64,000 bases of DNA from Enchytraeus crypticus (GCA_905160935.1 CAJHZI010000506.1:434001-498000), one strand, 5' to 3'; counted from the stretch's first letter, positions 30,178 through 42,300 are shown. Notes: generated by a model from the sequence alone, not told the origin. Program-made: numbers and translations.

Positions 30178-31507
30178 AATATATATACAGTATATATATA
30201 TATATACATATTCATATACATGCATATACACATAATGGATACATATCTTCAGATAATATCAAAGTTTATGGTGATTCCCGACTCAAGTTAAACTGGGATT
30301 CAAAGACGGATTTTGATGATTATTATTAATGTTTATATTGATTTTTAGTATTCAAAGAGCTATTAATTTGAATCTCTAGCTGAGCATAATATATACAGAT
30401 AGTATTAAATTATATTGTCTTTTAATTGTTTTAGAAATTAACGATTAAATTTCTTACTAGAATATCGTCTCTTTGCTTTAGATCGGAGGAACTGTTAAGT
30501 TTATCAAATATTGTTGAAAATTGTCAAATAAATTTTAAAATTCTACTTATCGTCTTTACTTCTATACAATAAAAGTAAAGCAAATTTTATGATGAAAACT
30601 TGCCTTTAATATTAGCCATATTATCAGCTTGTCGATATATTTTTAACATTTAAGTTTGCATCAATCGTGCATTACGTTTGCACTAAAAAATGAAGCAGTT
30701 GAAATATCTGAGGGTCTTTAAAAATGCTGAAAATCAATCTTCTGTTGAGCTCCAACATTTCCTTTTCGGCTACACTTTATTTCTGTCTCGTAATTTAAAA
30801 ATTATATGTCACATATTTTCCAACATTTTTAGAGAAATGTTAATCGTAAATGCCAGACACTTACTTGACTTCCATCCTGCTCCGTGAGAGATGGACCTGT
30901 AGAGTCAAACATTGATGACGTCATACCGGATATGGATGATCGCGGTGATGCTCGAGACTGGCTGGCTGAATCCCGTAGTCTGTGCACGGAGTCCCGGATA
31001 CTATCATAGGCTGGAGCGGAGACCTCTGCTTCCACCTGGACACCATCCGCAATGTTCATAAAACAGCATAGGCCTACAGAGGTTAGAGTAGCAAGAACGA
31101 TTAGACATTCGAATACGGATCGGTAGATACGGAGTTCAAACCCAGCTCTCGATCGACCCGTTAAAATTTCATTGCGAGTCAGGATAAAAGAACTTTAAAG
31201 GCATAAAGGCTTTCTGCTTTGACTTATTAGTAAAAACATTAATTATTTTGTTTTATAAAATTTATCAGATAACTTTATAGTGTTCTGCCAAATGGCAAGT
31301 AGAGAATTTTAAAGATTTATGTTGTGAATTCAATCGTGTTGTGTCCGGGGCACTGAAGAAGAGACCACCTGTATACTGCGCGGGTTGTAAGAGGCTACTG
31401 AGCAAGAACTGAGGAAGGCAATATAAAAATTATAACATTAATATACTGTATATGTAAATTTGTATTACTATTTAGTATAAATAATTAGTAAATATTTATA
31501 TAACTTT

Positions 31508-31570
<63 letters not shown>

Positions 31571-34500
31571 GCATTTAAATAATACCTAAAGTGAATTATT
31601 TTGCTCCTTTGATAGGTATTTAAAAGATCTGGTAAGTAGCATGTTCTTTTTATGTTATACTAATACACTAAGTCGAAAAACTTGGCTTTTAGCGATGTTA
31701 TTCATTACATTAAGGTTTTGATTTACGATATAAAGTTTTGATCTAAGGTTAAGAAACTTCTAATATAATATTTAAACAGTAGAATATTAGTACAGGGGCT
31801 AGAGCCAGATTTACATCTACGTTTGACATACAAAAATTCTATTTTTAGCTAAAGGTCTGATGAATTATTTGAAGTTCGGCTTCCCTTACCCAATCGTATA
31901 TGACACACAGTACGTAATATCAAAACTGATTGATTAAAAGCGGATTGGAAACATGATGAATGCATGCCCTACATGGGCATGATGAATGAATGCGTGCCCA
32001 TTGCCCTGCATGGCATGATGAATGCATGCCCTGCATGGCATGATGAACGCATGCCCTACATGCGTCTTCAGACTGGCAACTGATTTGTTTAAATGCAATA
32101 GTAGTATGAAAATTTAAAAATGAATTACACCGTATGTGAATTAGAGAAAATGAATTGGTCGAATGAATTGCTGGGGATTGTGGCTTTTGAATTACATAGC
32201 TAATGAAGTTACTGCAAAACATCACGTGATATACGAAACTGATGCTATGCTATTGCATGAAATAATACTGAATCTAGAAAGTTATTTGATCCTGTTAGTA
32301 AACACGAGCCCTCGCACTAGCGTATAATGATTTGCTGTTTACGTATATTGTATATGTAACTACACGTACATGTAAACTAGAAAGAAATATAAAAAAGGGT
32401 TATAAAAATGACCAAAAATTGTGTATTGCGAAAGTAACTACGTGTACCTGTAGATGAACCTAAAAAATGGGTTTTTAAAAATGTCAAAACGCTTTGTTCA
32501 TCAGTCGAGGAAATTATTATTTCCCTCCATTCAGGTGCATTACTACAGAATATATTGCAAGAGAAACCTGTAAAATTCCATCTTTACTGAGAGTGCTGCG
32601 TAGTTTGAGAGGATCTATATTTGAAGGTATGTCCACCTGGCGACTGAATTCGCGAGCAATATTCTTATCAGATCCTGCCAAATAAGCATGCTAATTTAAT
32701 TTCCTTATATAATATATTATTTATAAATTTCTTAATATTCTTATACAAAATAATCATTTTACGCAGTTCGGTTAATGTTTTAATTATTAGAGAGCTGAGC
32801 AGAGCTAATAACTCTACAACACTACACTGTGTTTTTTATAACTGATACCCCAAATAGTTTTAACAATAGAGTCGTAAGAAGTTGACCGATGTTCTTGAAA
32901 TTTACAGCAGTTGACCAGCAGCCAATTCTACAAAACATAGATAAATTTTTTTTCAATATCTTTAATAACGTGAAACTTATAGTTTCGCGAAAATGAGTGG
33001 GGTCAGATAAGAAATTTCCAATACAGGATTACGGGCGTGTCACATTTAGCGTAGATTATCTCTATAAAAATACTAGCTAACACGCAATATAAAATTTTTG
33101 CTAATGCTATTTTGAGGAGCAATTATTTCTTTTCAAAACGACGTAAAATACGTGCTGATATGTTCTTAATTGACAAATTTATTGAACTTTTTCTGCATGC
33201 ATTGCTTGAAGAGAATAAACGCAGAAGAGGACGCCGCAGCAGTGGCTGCGGTGATAGCAGTTGTACCCAGGCATGCAATGCATGCATTAAAAGTTCAATG
33301 GCTTTGTCAATTATGAACATATCAGCACGTATTTTACGGCATTTTGCAAAGAATTGATTGCTCTTCAAAATAGCATTAGCTGAAATTTTGTGACGTGTTC
33401 GTTATTATTTTTATAGAGATAATTTTACACTGCATGTAACACGCCCGTAATCCTGTACTGGAAATTTCTTATCTGACCCCACTGCTATTCACAAAACTAT
33501 AACTTTCACGTTTTTAACGTTATTCAAACGAAATTTCTCTCGTTGTGGTAGAATTGGCTGCTGATCAGGTACTGTAAGTTTCAAGAACATTGGTCAACTC
33601 CTTACGACTTTATTGTTAAAAATATTTGGGGTATCCGTTATCAAAAACACAGTGTATTATTTATTGTTTGCTATACAGGCATATAAAAATTATTATTCTT
33701 GCGATATATAACCAATATTTTAATTAAATGTTTACTTGTCTATCAATTACTTTCAGTTCCCGTTGTGACTTATCAAATCATAGTTCTTGTACTGTAAATG
33801 TGAAGTATGATGACACATGCGTATGCTGAAAAGCGGGATCAAATGGTAATTAAGTTAGTATTTAATATGTAATGTTTAATATGGTATTACATGTACAATA
33901 TTGTACATGCATATATTATATGTGCGTGCCTACATAATGTCACAAAATAATTACAAATATAGAATACAATAAAGAAACATAAGCATTACAAGTAAAAATA
34001 GCAAATAGACTATTCATTTAGCCAATTTGATGGCCCAAGAAAGCTGAAAGTTAGTTAAAATTTACCGTAACCCAGAAATAACTGAGATTGATAGACTAAA
34101 AAACTGAATTATAAAATCAATTTCGAAGCTATGACGTGACTCTCAAGTGAACGTTGACCTACATGTAACGGCAAAAAACGTTTTTTTCGTATAATTACAC
34201 ACACGCCAACCGCATACGTTTACAGAATTTCCTTTCTTCGTTGCTATTGTTGTTGTTGTTACCTTTTTCCTCGTGTCTTGCGTTGACAATGAGTCTGTTG
34301 TCCAGTGTCTTCACGCTGATCTCCTCGGGCTGGAACTGACTGACATCAAAGCTGACTCTGAACATCTTGCTTCCATCCTTCGCTCCCCCTGCGTCATAGA
34401 ACATGTTCTTGATGTCCATCTTCTCCAGGAGGTTGTCACTGCTTCCTCGCCTCGTCTCCTCCGGCTTAAGACGAAAGAAGTCTTTCCGCAGATTGGTGAC

Positions 34501-36543
34501 CTGGAATTAATCAAATCATGGAAGTGTTTACGGAGTGGCGAAATGTCACTCTCCGTAAGATAATGTTTCTATTTTATTTATATATTTATTGCTTTGTTTC
34601 AGGCACAATAACCCAGACATGAATCTTACACATACAACAATGCAATAAGAACCAGAAACGCAAATAGGCTGTGCATAGATTGAACTCTAAGTTGATTGAA
34701 CTCGCATAATTAAACTCTTTTATAATAGTTTCAGACTTCATGACAAATTGGTACTAAAAAGAGCGGGGATGCTTGCGCGTACTGAGTAAGTTTCATAAAA
34801 GAAAGTTAAGTAAGTCCTGAGTTATCATAGTTTGAATTAATAAATGTAAAAGAATCTATAAACAATATTATTTTTTGATAAAATATATATTTTTGTCAAT
34901 TATAGGAGCACATTTTGTGGAAAACCTTTTTATAAGTTTACAATGTTGATAAGCAACTGCCTGGCAGATTGCTGAAGTTAATTACGTTAGAAAACAAATA
35001 ATAGGTTTAGCCGGTGGCTTGTTGGCAAGTTGTTCGACAGCGGATCAGTAGGCATAGAATGCGAATCCAGTGCTCTCCCCGTCACTGACATGCTATTCAA
35101 GAAGGAAACTGACGTTATATTTGGCATTTTTCCATTTAAGCTCTCTTGACTTCTTTATCGTTTTTGCATGAGACCACGAGTTTCAATCTGTTTGAATTTG
35201 TTTGAATTTCTTTGAATATACCAGGTATTGGTGAAATATTAAGGTATTATTCTATATATTAAAGATTTGACCTTAGTAAAGCAAATCTGAGATGATTATA
35301 TTAAATAGAATCAAATGAGTTCTCTAAAAATTGTAATTTCTCTAGGAAAATTGCTTAGAGTATTTATTGGGTAAACGATTCGCTCAATTCGTTTCCAGTG
35401 CTTAAAGTTCAACTTCTGCTGCTATAGAACTAAAGCATCAGAGAGGTCGGTGTGGGATGGAACTCGCGGTCTGTTGTTTGATTGACAAGTGGTTTACTGC
35501 TGAATCGTAGATGCCGCTTGTATAGCATATTACCTTATGAAAGTACATTTCCAAAGTCTATCAAAAGCTTTATTAAGAATTTAAAATTGTATACAATATA
35601 TTTGTACAATATACATGTATTACTTACTATATTTCATATGCCTTAATTCGTGGCTTTAAATCATTGAATTCATTTATTTTTATTAACGAAAAAAAGGTTT
35701 TAAGCACTTATAGGTCCCGGATTATATATTAGAACTTCCAGAGACCATTGCAATGAAATTAACTCACTGGTTAGCTTTTCATTCCCCACAGAGAGTTTAA
35801 TAAATTAACAAATTAAACTAGCCCTGCTGTTGTGTCTGGATTGCTGAAGAATAGACCAGCTGTAGACTGCACGTGTCTTAATAAACTGCTACAAAGCACT
35901 AAGATCCAAACCAAAGCCAGAAACAGCATTCGGTTGGTGAGCAACTAGGCTACAGAAATTTCAAAATTTCTAAAACTCGACTCTAGCTAAACTGAGATTC
36001 TAGGGAAGATGATATTGAACAAATTAAACAAGTTAGAGTCCTCAGTAATTAATGCCATTTGATCAATTAAACTTGCTACTCGCATTACAGATAATGTTTT
36101 TATTAACCAAATCATTCACATTATACATGTAGTAGATTATTAAAAGTATCGAATTAAAATTAAAAATAATTAATTTTTTAAATTAATAAATCTGCATGAA
36201 TTTCTCTGAGTTTGCAATTGGCTAATGATTGAATTTTGTTTCAAATTTTAAAGTCTATAAAGAAAGAAAAATAAAGTCTGTAAAAGAAGCAGCAACTACA
36301 AACAAATATAAAATTATTGTTGTCAACGACAACATCGAAAATAACACACAATTTACGTACTTCTTCGTCCCATTCTTTTCGACGTTTTTCCATTCTCGCG
36401 TGCATATCCTCCCATATATTCTTTTGTCTTTCCTCGAAACTGAACGAATCCTGTCGTATTGGCATGAACATCTCGGATTTGAACCTTAGACCCTCGTTCT
36501 GGCTGCTAGTGCCGGGTTTGGATGTCGAATTCTGATCGAACAT
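29643..36543 (-). CDS. Tandem alpha-crystallin small heat-shock protein (p40/Tsp36 type)
   Basis: Small heat-shock proteins are ATP-independent holdase chaperones. Four recognised exons, read leftwards, give about 335 residues (schistosome p40 about 354, Tsp36 about 314). Exon 1 encodes a charged N-terminal region (ARMEKRRKEWDEE). Exon 2 carries the first crystallin domain (SKMFRVSFDVSQFQPEEISV, NRLIVNARHEEK). Exon 3 begins with its end (ADGVQVEAEV) and a Ser-rich linker. Exon 4 carries most of the second domain (VFRIAIDIGAEFQPTDLTV, LIVHAKHEEK, LPDSVDP, DGRLVLEAP). Two crystallin domains per chain are known from flatworms. The LP-x-x-VDP step of domain 1 is not found, so a tiny exon may be missing from the model, or the loop is shortened. 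Confidence 0.85.
30139..30217. repeat. (TA)n microsatellite
   Basis: TA run with ACATA and ACAG interruptions, inside intron 3 of the heat-shock gene. Confidence 0.9.
30268..30328 (+). repeat. GATGAT-tail fragment (family D)
   Basis: GATTCCCGACTCAAGTTAAA, CTGGGATTCAAAGACGGA, GATGATTATTATTA. Confidence 0.55.
30865..31073 (-). CDS. sHSP exon 3: end of domain 1 and linker
   Basis: Ends at an ideal donor, AGTCAA/GTAAGT, in phase 0, joining GSQ to VFRIAI of exon 4 (compare GSKMFRVSF of domain 1). Reads MNIADGVQVEAEVSAPAYDS, the final beta strand (DGVLxVEAP) of a crystallin domain, then SVHRLRDSASQSRASPRSS. The start is uncertain. CTCTGTAG/GCCTATG (31073) fits the phase of exon 2; CCAG/GTGGAAG (31047) would remove the conserved DGVQ. 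Confidence 0.75.
31090..31205 (-). repeat. tRNA-derived SINE remnant
   Basis: Minus strand: ACGGGTCGATCGAGAGCTGG, GGGTTTGAACTCCGTATC (B-box-like), CCGATCCGTATTCGAATG. It lies directly before the acceptor of exon 3 and stays open in frame with it, which gives a false extension. Confidence 0.45.
31333..31428 (+). repeat. Composite SINE 5' module (family C/D)
   Basis: TTGTGTCCGGGGCACTGAAG, AAGAGACCACCTGTATACTG, GTAAGAGGCTACTGAGCAAG. Truncated after AGGAAGGCAAT. Confidence 0.65.
31508..31567. repeat. (TA)n microsatellite
   Basis: About 28 TA units, in intron 2 of the heat-shock gene. Confidence 0.9.
31955..32068. repeat. Short tandem repeat around GCATGCCCTGCATGG
   Basis: About four units of ATGATGAATGCATGCCCTGC type, each containing the self-complementary words GCATGC or ATGCAT. 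Confidence 0.75.
32825..33654. mobile_element. Foldback MITE, copy 2 (TA target)
   Basis: An 830-bp palindromic element with CACTGTG ends and TA on both sides, closely related to 1276-2107. It sits in intron 2 of the heat-shock gene. Nearly equal length and intact ends in both copies suggest mobilisation by a shared transposase rather than local duplication. Confidence 0.85.
34203..34500 (-). CDS. sHSP exon 2: first alpha-crystallin domain
   Basis: Follows TTAATTCCAG on the minus strand, phase 0. Encodes VTNLRKDFFRLKPEE, LEKMDIKNMFYDAGGAKDG, KMFRVSFDVSQFQPEEISVK and NRLIVNARHEEK, then an NNNNNSNEER insertion and KFCKRMRL, which matches the EFCRRIRLP strand of the family. Two donors, at 34263 (GTAACA) and 34203 (GTGTGT), both leave phase 1. 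The KFCKRMRL match favours the longer form; the shorter form would lose that strand but keep frame. Confidence 0.82.
34999..35128 (+). repeat. SINE family A, plus strand
   Basis: TTAGCCGGTGGCTTGTTGGC (A-box side), GCGGATCAGTAGGC, ATGCGAATCCAGTGCTC, CGTCACTGACATG, GGAAACTGACGTTA. It lies in intron 1 of the heat-shock gene, antisense to it. Confidence 0.7.
35826..36018 (+). repeat. Composite SINE, GATGAT-type (family D)
   Basis: GTTGTGTCTGGATTGCTGAA, GAATAGACCAGCTGTAGACTG, CAGCATTCGGTTGGTGAGCA, ACTCTAGCTAAACTGAGATTC and GGGAAGATGAT give the same block order as 16083-16362. Confidence 0.7.
36361..36543 (-). CDS. sHSP exon 1: N-terminal region
   Basis: ATG at 36543 on the minus strand opens MFDQNSTSKPGTSSQNEGLR, then SFSFEERQKNIWEDMHARME and KRRKEWDEE. 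It ends in phase 0 at GAAGAA/GTACGT, joining exon 2 (VTNLRKDFFRL). The charged RxxW-rich run before RKDFFRL resembles the N-terminal part of family members. No other in-frame ATG lies upstream in the same open stretch. Confidence 0.75.
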
Positions 36544-36959
36544 TCTAGAACTCTGCTAAGACTCTAATGAAGTTGGAATGTGAAGTAATTAATCTAAATA
36601 ATTCAGTTAATATGTATCTTAAACTTTAGCCGTCTTTAATATGATTTAGTCTTTCGCGTTGGTCGGAATGTAAACTACTAAGCGTAATTAAACCTAAACC
36701 TAAGTTGTGTTGTAGTCACGATAAGTACAGTATGTCAATGATGTTCCCAACGTAAGCTGCAGATAGAATATCTATTATCCATTATAAGATTATTTCTCCT
36801 GAGTGTTTACAAAGGGATATTTAGTATATCCAATTTATAGTTTTATCAATCAGTGGAATCCTGAAAAACATGATTCATACTCTATATAGCATATTATACG
36901 CTTAGAAAATATAGAGACTGCAATTGTAAGAATACCTTAGATGCACACCTAAACTTAGA

Positions 36960-37135
36960 AACTCAGCTAAGAGAAATGACGTTAAACAACAACAATTATG
37001 GTGACACTGTCGTCAGTGACAACATACAGCACTCTAGATTCAAATCCAAACCATTGAGCTAAAAGAAAAGAGTCCTAAAAGGTACAGATCCGAAAGAAAG
37101 ACATCTGTCGCAGAGTAGGAGAAGCACAAAAAATC
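36960..37135 (+). repeat. Dispersed repeat family E
   Basis: GACGTTAAACAACAACAATTA, GTCGTCAGTGACAACATACA, ATCCAAACCATTGAGC and AAAGGTACAGATCCGAAAG share the order of 38060-38205. Confidence 0.55.
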
Positions 37136-37339
37136 AAAGATATAGGCCTAGTGCGTAATTATGTTTCTTTTTCTGTTTTAAAGAAGTTTTTCTTTAGTTT
37201 ATTGCGCAATTGTACATGTATTATAATCTATTTTTGAGTTTTAGTATGTTAAGGATCATTTTTGCTTTCCTCTATTTAATTTTTCAATGATTTTGATATT
37301 TTTTATCTGCTTTCCTTATATGAGTAATAGTAATATTGT

Positions 37340-37607
37340 ACCCCGTTTCGTGTCTTAATTAGCCACTGAAGAATAGACCAACCGTAAACTGCGCGTGCCA
37401 TAAAATGCGACTGAGCAAAAACTGAAGGCAAGGGGAAATTAACTCAGAAGCCATATTACTCCCAAGCTGAAGGCTAAATGAGGTGTGGAAGATGCACTGC
37501 CTCTTGTGAAGGAATTACCTCGTTAATCGATTGATCGATCTGTATCAAGACTAAAAGCTGAATCTGGGTAGGAATGTGTACCTCGAACCTGCCACTTGGC
37601 AGAGCAC

Positions 37608-37643
<36 letters not shown>

Positions 37644-37660
37644 AAGAGAGTACTTATATA
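37340..37660 (+). repeat. Composite SINE (family C) with (GA)n tail
   Basis: CACTGAAGAATAGACCAACC, GTAAACTGCGCGTGCCATAA, CATATTACTCCCAAGC, TACCTCGAACCTGCCACTTG, GCAGAGCACTAGAGAGAG. The GA tract starts at the end of the element. Confidence 0.85.
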
Positions 37661-38059
37661 GGCCCTAGTACAGACATACTTAATGTAAGGAATAATTGAA
37701 TAGCGAAATCACATATCAACCTTACATTTAAATTGTTTGCCTCTATTTGAACATATAAGTAATTTAAAGACTCGAGGAAATTCTGTTTTATAAATCACAT
37801 GTCAAAATCTTAACATTTTCCATGCCTAATATTGTTATTGTTTATAGAGGTGTAAGAATATATTGGTATATATTAGGGTTATGGTTGGGAAGGAAAAAGG
37901 TCGGTGAGGTTGAACTAGGATTAGGGCCAAGAAGGTCTTCGGTAGGGTGGGTTTCTAGTTAAGATTACGATAGGATCAGGTTGAAAAGGATTGTTTATAT
38001 TACATTAACAGCTGTTTTGATGATGTTTGTTTTATTTCCTGTAGCTCTTTCTTGCTTTA

Positions 38060-38205
38060 ACTTACTAATAATAAAAACAACAGTTAGAGTGCTACAGTCA
38101 TCAATGACAACATCGAGTACTATACAGACAAAATCAAGTCTGTGAGAAAAAAGGTCCAAAACGGTACAAATTCCAAAATTCAGAAAATCAGTCCAAAGTA
38201 AAGGG
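38060..38205 (+). repeat. Dispersed repeat family E, plus copy
   Basis: ACAACAGTTAGAGTGCTACA, ATGACAACATCGAGTACTAT, AGGTCCAAAACGGTACAAAT, CAGAAAATCAGTCCAAAG. An inverted copy lies at 38570-38870. Confidence 0.7.
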
Positions 38206-38569
38206 AATTAAAGAATTCACAGAAATATAATGTAATTATACTGGTTCAGGAAGTTGAGAGACTGAAACACCAGAGTAGTCCTAAATTTCTTACCTTGTAA
38301 TACAAAAATTGCAAAGGAAAACATACAAATCTTGATAAGTTTAATCAACGAAGTAGAAGTTGATCTACTTATTACATGCTTACTAATGCAAATACGGCAC
38401 AAAGCATCCCCACGTAGAAGTATCTTTGAAAGTATCATATGCGAGCTAGAAAAATTGAGTAGAGCACATAAATAAATATTAAACAAATAAATAGTGAGCT
38501 AGGAAAAAGTACTAAACTAGTTGGAATAATTTTTGCTAGACAAAATTCTATGACTTATGTTTAGTCTGA

Positions 38570-38870
38570 CTGACTTTTTGGATTTTGGAATTTGCGCCAT
38601 TTTTGGACCATTCTTTTGCTCACCTGGCGGAATTTTCTCAATATCTTATCTTTTATCAATATCTTATTTTTTATCTTTGGACTGATTTTCTGGATTTTGG
38701 AATTTGCATCGTTTTAGGACATTATTTTTGCTAGCAAGCTTGATTTTGTCTCAATAGTGCTCTATATTGTTATTGATGGCTGTAGCAGTCTAACTGTTTT
38801 ATGTTTGTAGTTCTCGATGTTATCATGGACGACAGTAGCACCGCAATTGTTGTTTTTGTAAATTTTATAA
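38570..38870 (-). repeat. Dispersed repeat family E, minus copy with internal duplication
   Basis: Reversed, it reads as 38060-38205. GGATTTTGGAATTTGC occurs twice, so part of the element is duplicated. Confidence 0.7.
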
Positions 38871-39404
38871 ATTATCTTTCGGTGTGCATTTTCGGTTTGC
38901 TTTTAGATGGTTTAGTTTGTGTTTTCAATGTATTTTCGGTCCAATATGTTTATATTTTTTATTAAGAATAAACCGATTAGACGTTGAGTGTCGAAATTTT
39001 TATGTGTGGTCTTGACAGTAGAATTTTCCGAGTCTTTCATTCATACGGATGTCCAAATGAAAGTGAACATTTTGATTGTATCTTCCTTACAATCATATAT
39101 GTTTGCCATAGATTGTAACAAAACGAAACTGGCTTTGGTACTAGAATTTGCATTAGGCATACATTTGTGAAATATTAAGTTGCAAACTACTGTACGAGGT
39201 CCACTGCTCTTAGTTGCACCTATGAAACAGGTTAGTACTTTAAATTTCATTTACTACTGTATTGTCTTATTGAAAATGAGAGTTCAATTTAATTATTTAT
39301 TCATATTTGAATTTATGATATAAGTAGTATGTAAATTGGCTGTGAAATGTGAAATATTGAAAATAAACACATTGGGCCTGCTTCAGAGTGAGGAATAAAT
39401 TTTT

Positions 39405-39560
39405 TGAGCAATAATTGAGTGCTTAAAATATGCTCTTAAGTGAGTAGTGTTCATAAAAGCACGCAAAATGCATTTTAAAGTGTGCAATATGCGCAATAAG
39501 CAAGTAAAATATGCTCTTAAGTGTGAAATATGCAAAGTAAGCGCGTAAAATATGCATTTA
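39405..39560. repeat. Degenerate tandem repeat, about 60-bp unit
   Basis: Units built on AAGTAAAATATGCTCTTAAG and TGCAATATGC. Confidence 0.7.
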
Positions 39561-39683
39561 TCTAAATTATACAATATATGCCCCATATATGCAACATAAA
39601 ACTTTGCCAAACATTGGGAAATTGCAATGGAGATGGTCATTTTCAAATTTTTTTAATTTAACTTAAAGCAAAAAATAAGCACT

Positions 39684-39687
<4 letters not shown>

Positions 39688-39756
<69 letters not shown>
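39688..39756. repeat. (TA)n microsatellite
   Basis: About 34 TA units directly left of the inverted-pair element 39763-40546. Confidence 0.9.
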
Positions 39757-39758
<2 letters not shown>

Positions 39759-39762
39759 GCCT

Positions 39763-40546
39763 TATTCATAATTGATCTGAGAGTTTCAAATTTGAAACCC
39801 TAAGGTAAATTATGAAGCTTATTACTGGTCAGTTGATAGCAAACGGTGTTTATTATGATAATTTTTCTAAGGAAGTACACGTGTTTAACAAATCATCTTT
39901 ATTTGACATTTCTATGTTACTAAATTGCACTTTGTCTCTGAAATATTGGATCAAATTTTAGCCAAGACTTTTCCATTTAATTATAACGTATCTAATATAC
40001 AGGCCTATAGTAAAAATTTTTTTACAAAAATTGATGAAGCATTCTAATTGCTAGTTATATTCAAGGAAAATATTTCAGATACAATAGTAAAGCCAAATAT
40101 CTATATTATGAACATTTGTTGGTCAACTTACAATATTTTAAGAAATGTACAGGAATAAATACCACTTCTCTCCTTTTTTCATTGTCATATTTTACCCAGG
40201 TGAAAAAATGTGGCAGCTAATATGACTTAATGAATTTTTAAGCATATTTACCATAAACTATTTTAAACATGTTTGTCATAACCATGATTATTATAAGTAA
40301 AGTTAAGCAATTGCAACATTATCCAAACCAAACCATTTCGAACTCGAATCGAACTCTTGCGAGTTGGAAAGCAAGCCGAACCCGAACCCTTGTTAGAACC
40401 GAACCCGAGCCGAACTTTCATTTTCAACCAACCGAACCGAACTCTCAAATTGTCAACTCTCTAACCGAACCCAAACCGAACCGAACTTTCATTTCAACGA
40501 ACTGAACCGAACCCGAACTCTGGAATTCATAAAATTCCCATATCTA
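39763..40546 (+). mobile_element. Dispersed element with CCGAACCCGAA minisatellite, copy A
   Basis: The whole segment is found inverted at 52332-53130. It starts near TTCATAATTGATCTGAGAG, runs through CATGTTTGTCATAACCATGA and ends with an ACCGAACCCGAACC-type minisatellite, then AATTCCCATATCTA. The end, read as TAGATATGGGAATTTT, is of the kind seen in hAT-type non-autonomous elements (inference). No clear inverted terminal repeat at the other end. Confidence 0.7.
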
Positions 40547-40677
40547 ATTTCAATAGTAGCTCTCCTTTACAGTTAGAGAGATAATTCAGAGTCTCTATTA
40601 GTCTCCAGTTATCATCAAATCCACCCAAAGTGGATCTCACAGTACGTAAAAATAGGACAAAACTAAACATAAACAGT

Positions 40678-40910
40678 AGTGTTGTGTTCGTGACACTTAA
40701 GAATATGATAACCGCAAAATCGTGTCGTAAGAGGCGTCTGAATAAGAATTGTAGTAAGCAACGGAAAACCACCAACCTACATGTATTATTAATTATAATT
40801 TACATTAAGGTGAACAGATTAATTATTAATCCGTTGAGTTTTCTTTAAGCAGCGTGAAAGCAGAAAATGAGTAGATTAGTGTACCTTAGACCTGCCACTT
40901 GTCAGAGTAT

Positions 40911-40942
<32 letters not shown>

Positions 40943-40960
40943 AGAGAGAGAGAGAGAGAA
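40678..40960 (+). repeat. Composite SINE (family C) with (GA)n tail
   Basis: GTGTTCGTGACACTTAAGAA, CGTGTCGTAAGAGGCGTCTG, GGAAAACCACCAACC, TAGACCTGCCACTTGTCAGA, then GAGAGA. Confidence 0.8.
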
Positions 40961-42049
40961 AAAAATACGAAGACTTTACAAGAGTCTCAACTCTCAAAGA
41001 CCATTTCTTACAATAAGAATTCTATTAAAAAGTGAATTCAATTGAAAATTAGTTTAGCCTTGTGCTTGACGATCGAAATATAATGATAAATAATAATTAA
41101 TTAATTATTAATTAAGACTTATTTAGTATTAATTAAATATTAATATTAACATTAAGGACACAAAAAATAGAATCTAATCGACACACACATTTGAATGACA
41201 ACAAAGATACTTCGCACATGAAATAATGATAGAAACGCACGATTTCTCGAAAGAGTTTATACCAACATAAGAATTTCCGGTTGTAAATAAGTTAGAATTT
41301 AGTCTAAACAATCGAAAACTTTCCAAGAAATAGGATTACTCAGCTTGCTTGATTTAATCTTGCCTGTTAATGATTTTATTCAGTGAGAAGATCATATTTC
41401 CATAGCTCTCACTTTCTTTGCTTATGGCTAAAAATACATAGAGATATGCAGCGTCGAAAACGTTACAATTTTCTTGAGGAATATCAAAGTTACATTGATA
41501 GCTGCGAGTAATTGAATCTCACCAATCTGTTTTTGTTTATATGAAGAACAAGCAACACCAAAAGCGTCAAAACTATTCTTTCTGCGTCGGCTGATATTCA
41601 ACCAGACATCGAGAAACGAGTTGAATTCGCCTCAACCTACATAATCGACTTTTCAGATAACTGTCGAAGTTTTCCTTCAAGAATCACAACGTGCATGATT
41701 TCGTTGATGCGTTGGGGGCAAGTGAATGATTGATAAGCTTTGTACAGATACGAATATCACAAGATAGATATTCACTCTTAATATATCCATCCAGCTTCTA
41801 CGGAACAATCTGCTGAAACATCTAATATTGCCCTTAGGCCTCGGTGAATGCAGCAAATCAGCCAGTAAACTAAACTTCAGATTATACAGTGTCAGTTCTA
41901 GGAACTGAGATGCACCATTTGAAGAAGTTTATCTAAAAGAATTAAAACTATCTCAATGAGTTACAAACGCAGTGAGTTACACAACACTGATCCATTTTTA
42001 GTCGTATTTATTAATTTTAATTTCTTAATAAAGTCTTTATTCTTATCAT

Positions 42050-42300
42050 CCGTGATGTGCTCTGGTCATTAAAGAATAGACCAACCGTAAATTGCAACCC
42101 GTATAGAATATGAGCCACTGAAAACGAGACTGCCCAAAAACAGCACCTGTCGTATAAGACGAAAAGTTAGGAACTAAATAAGGCAAAATAAAATCGTCTC
42201 AAGAAGTCTTAGTTGTTTAAGTTGCATTTATTGAGTTTGAAAGCAGACTGTGAATATGAATATTTGTCGTGGATCTGCCAGTTGGCAAGAAATAGGTTGG
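42050..42300 (+). repeat. Composite SINE (family C), diverged
   Basis: GTGATGTGCTCTGGTCATTA, AAGAATAGACCAACCGTAAA, GGAACTAAATAAGGCA, GTGGATCTGCCAGTTGGCAA. It lacks a GA tail. Confidence 0.7.

Noticed and set aside
34273-34563. Open frames overlapping exon 2 of the heat-shock gene
   Set aside because: Other-frame shadows of the crystallin exon.
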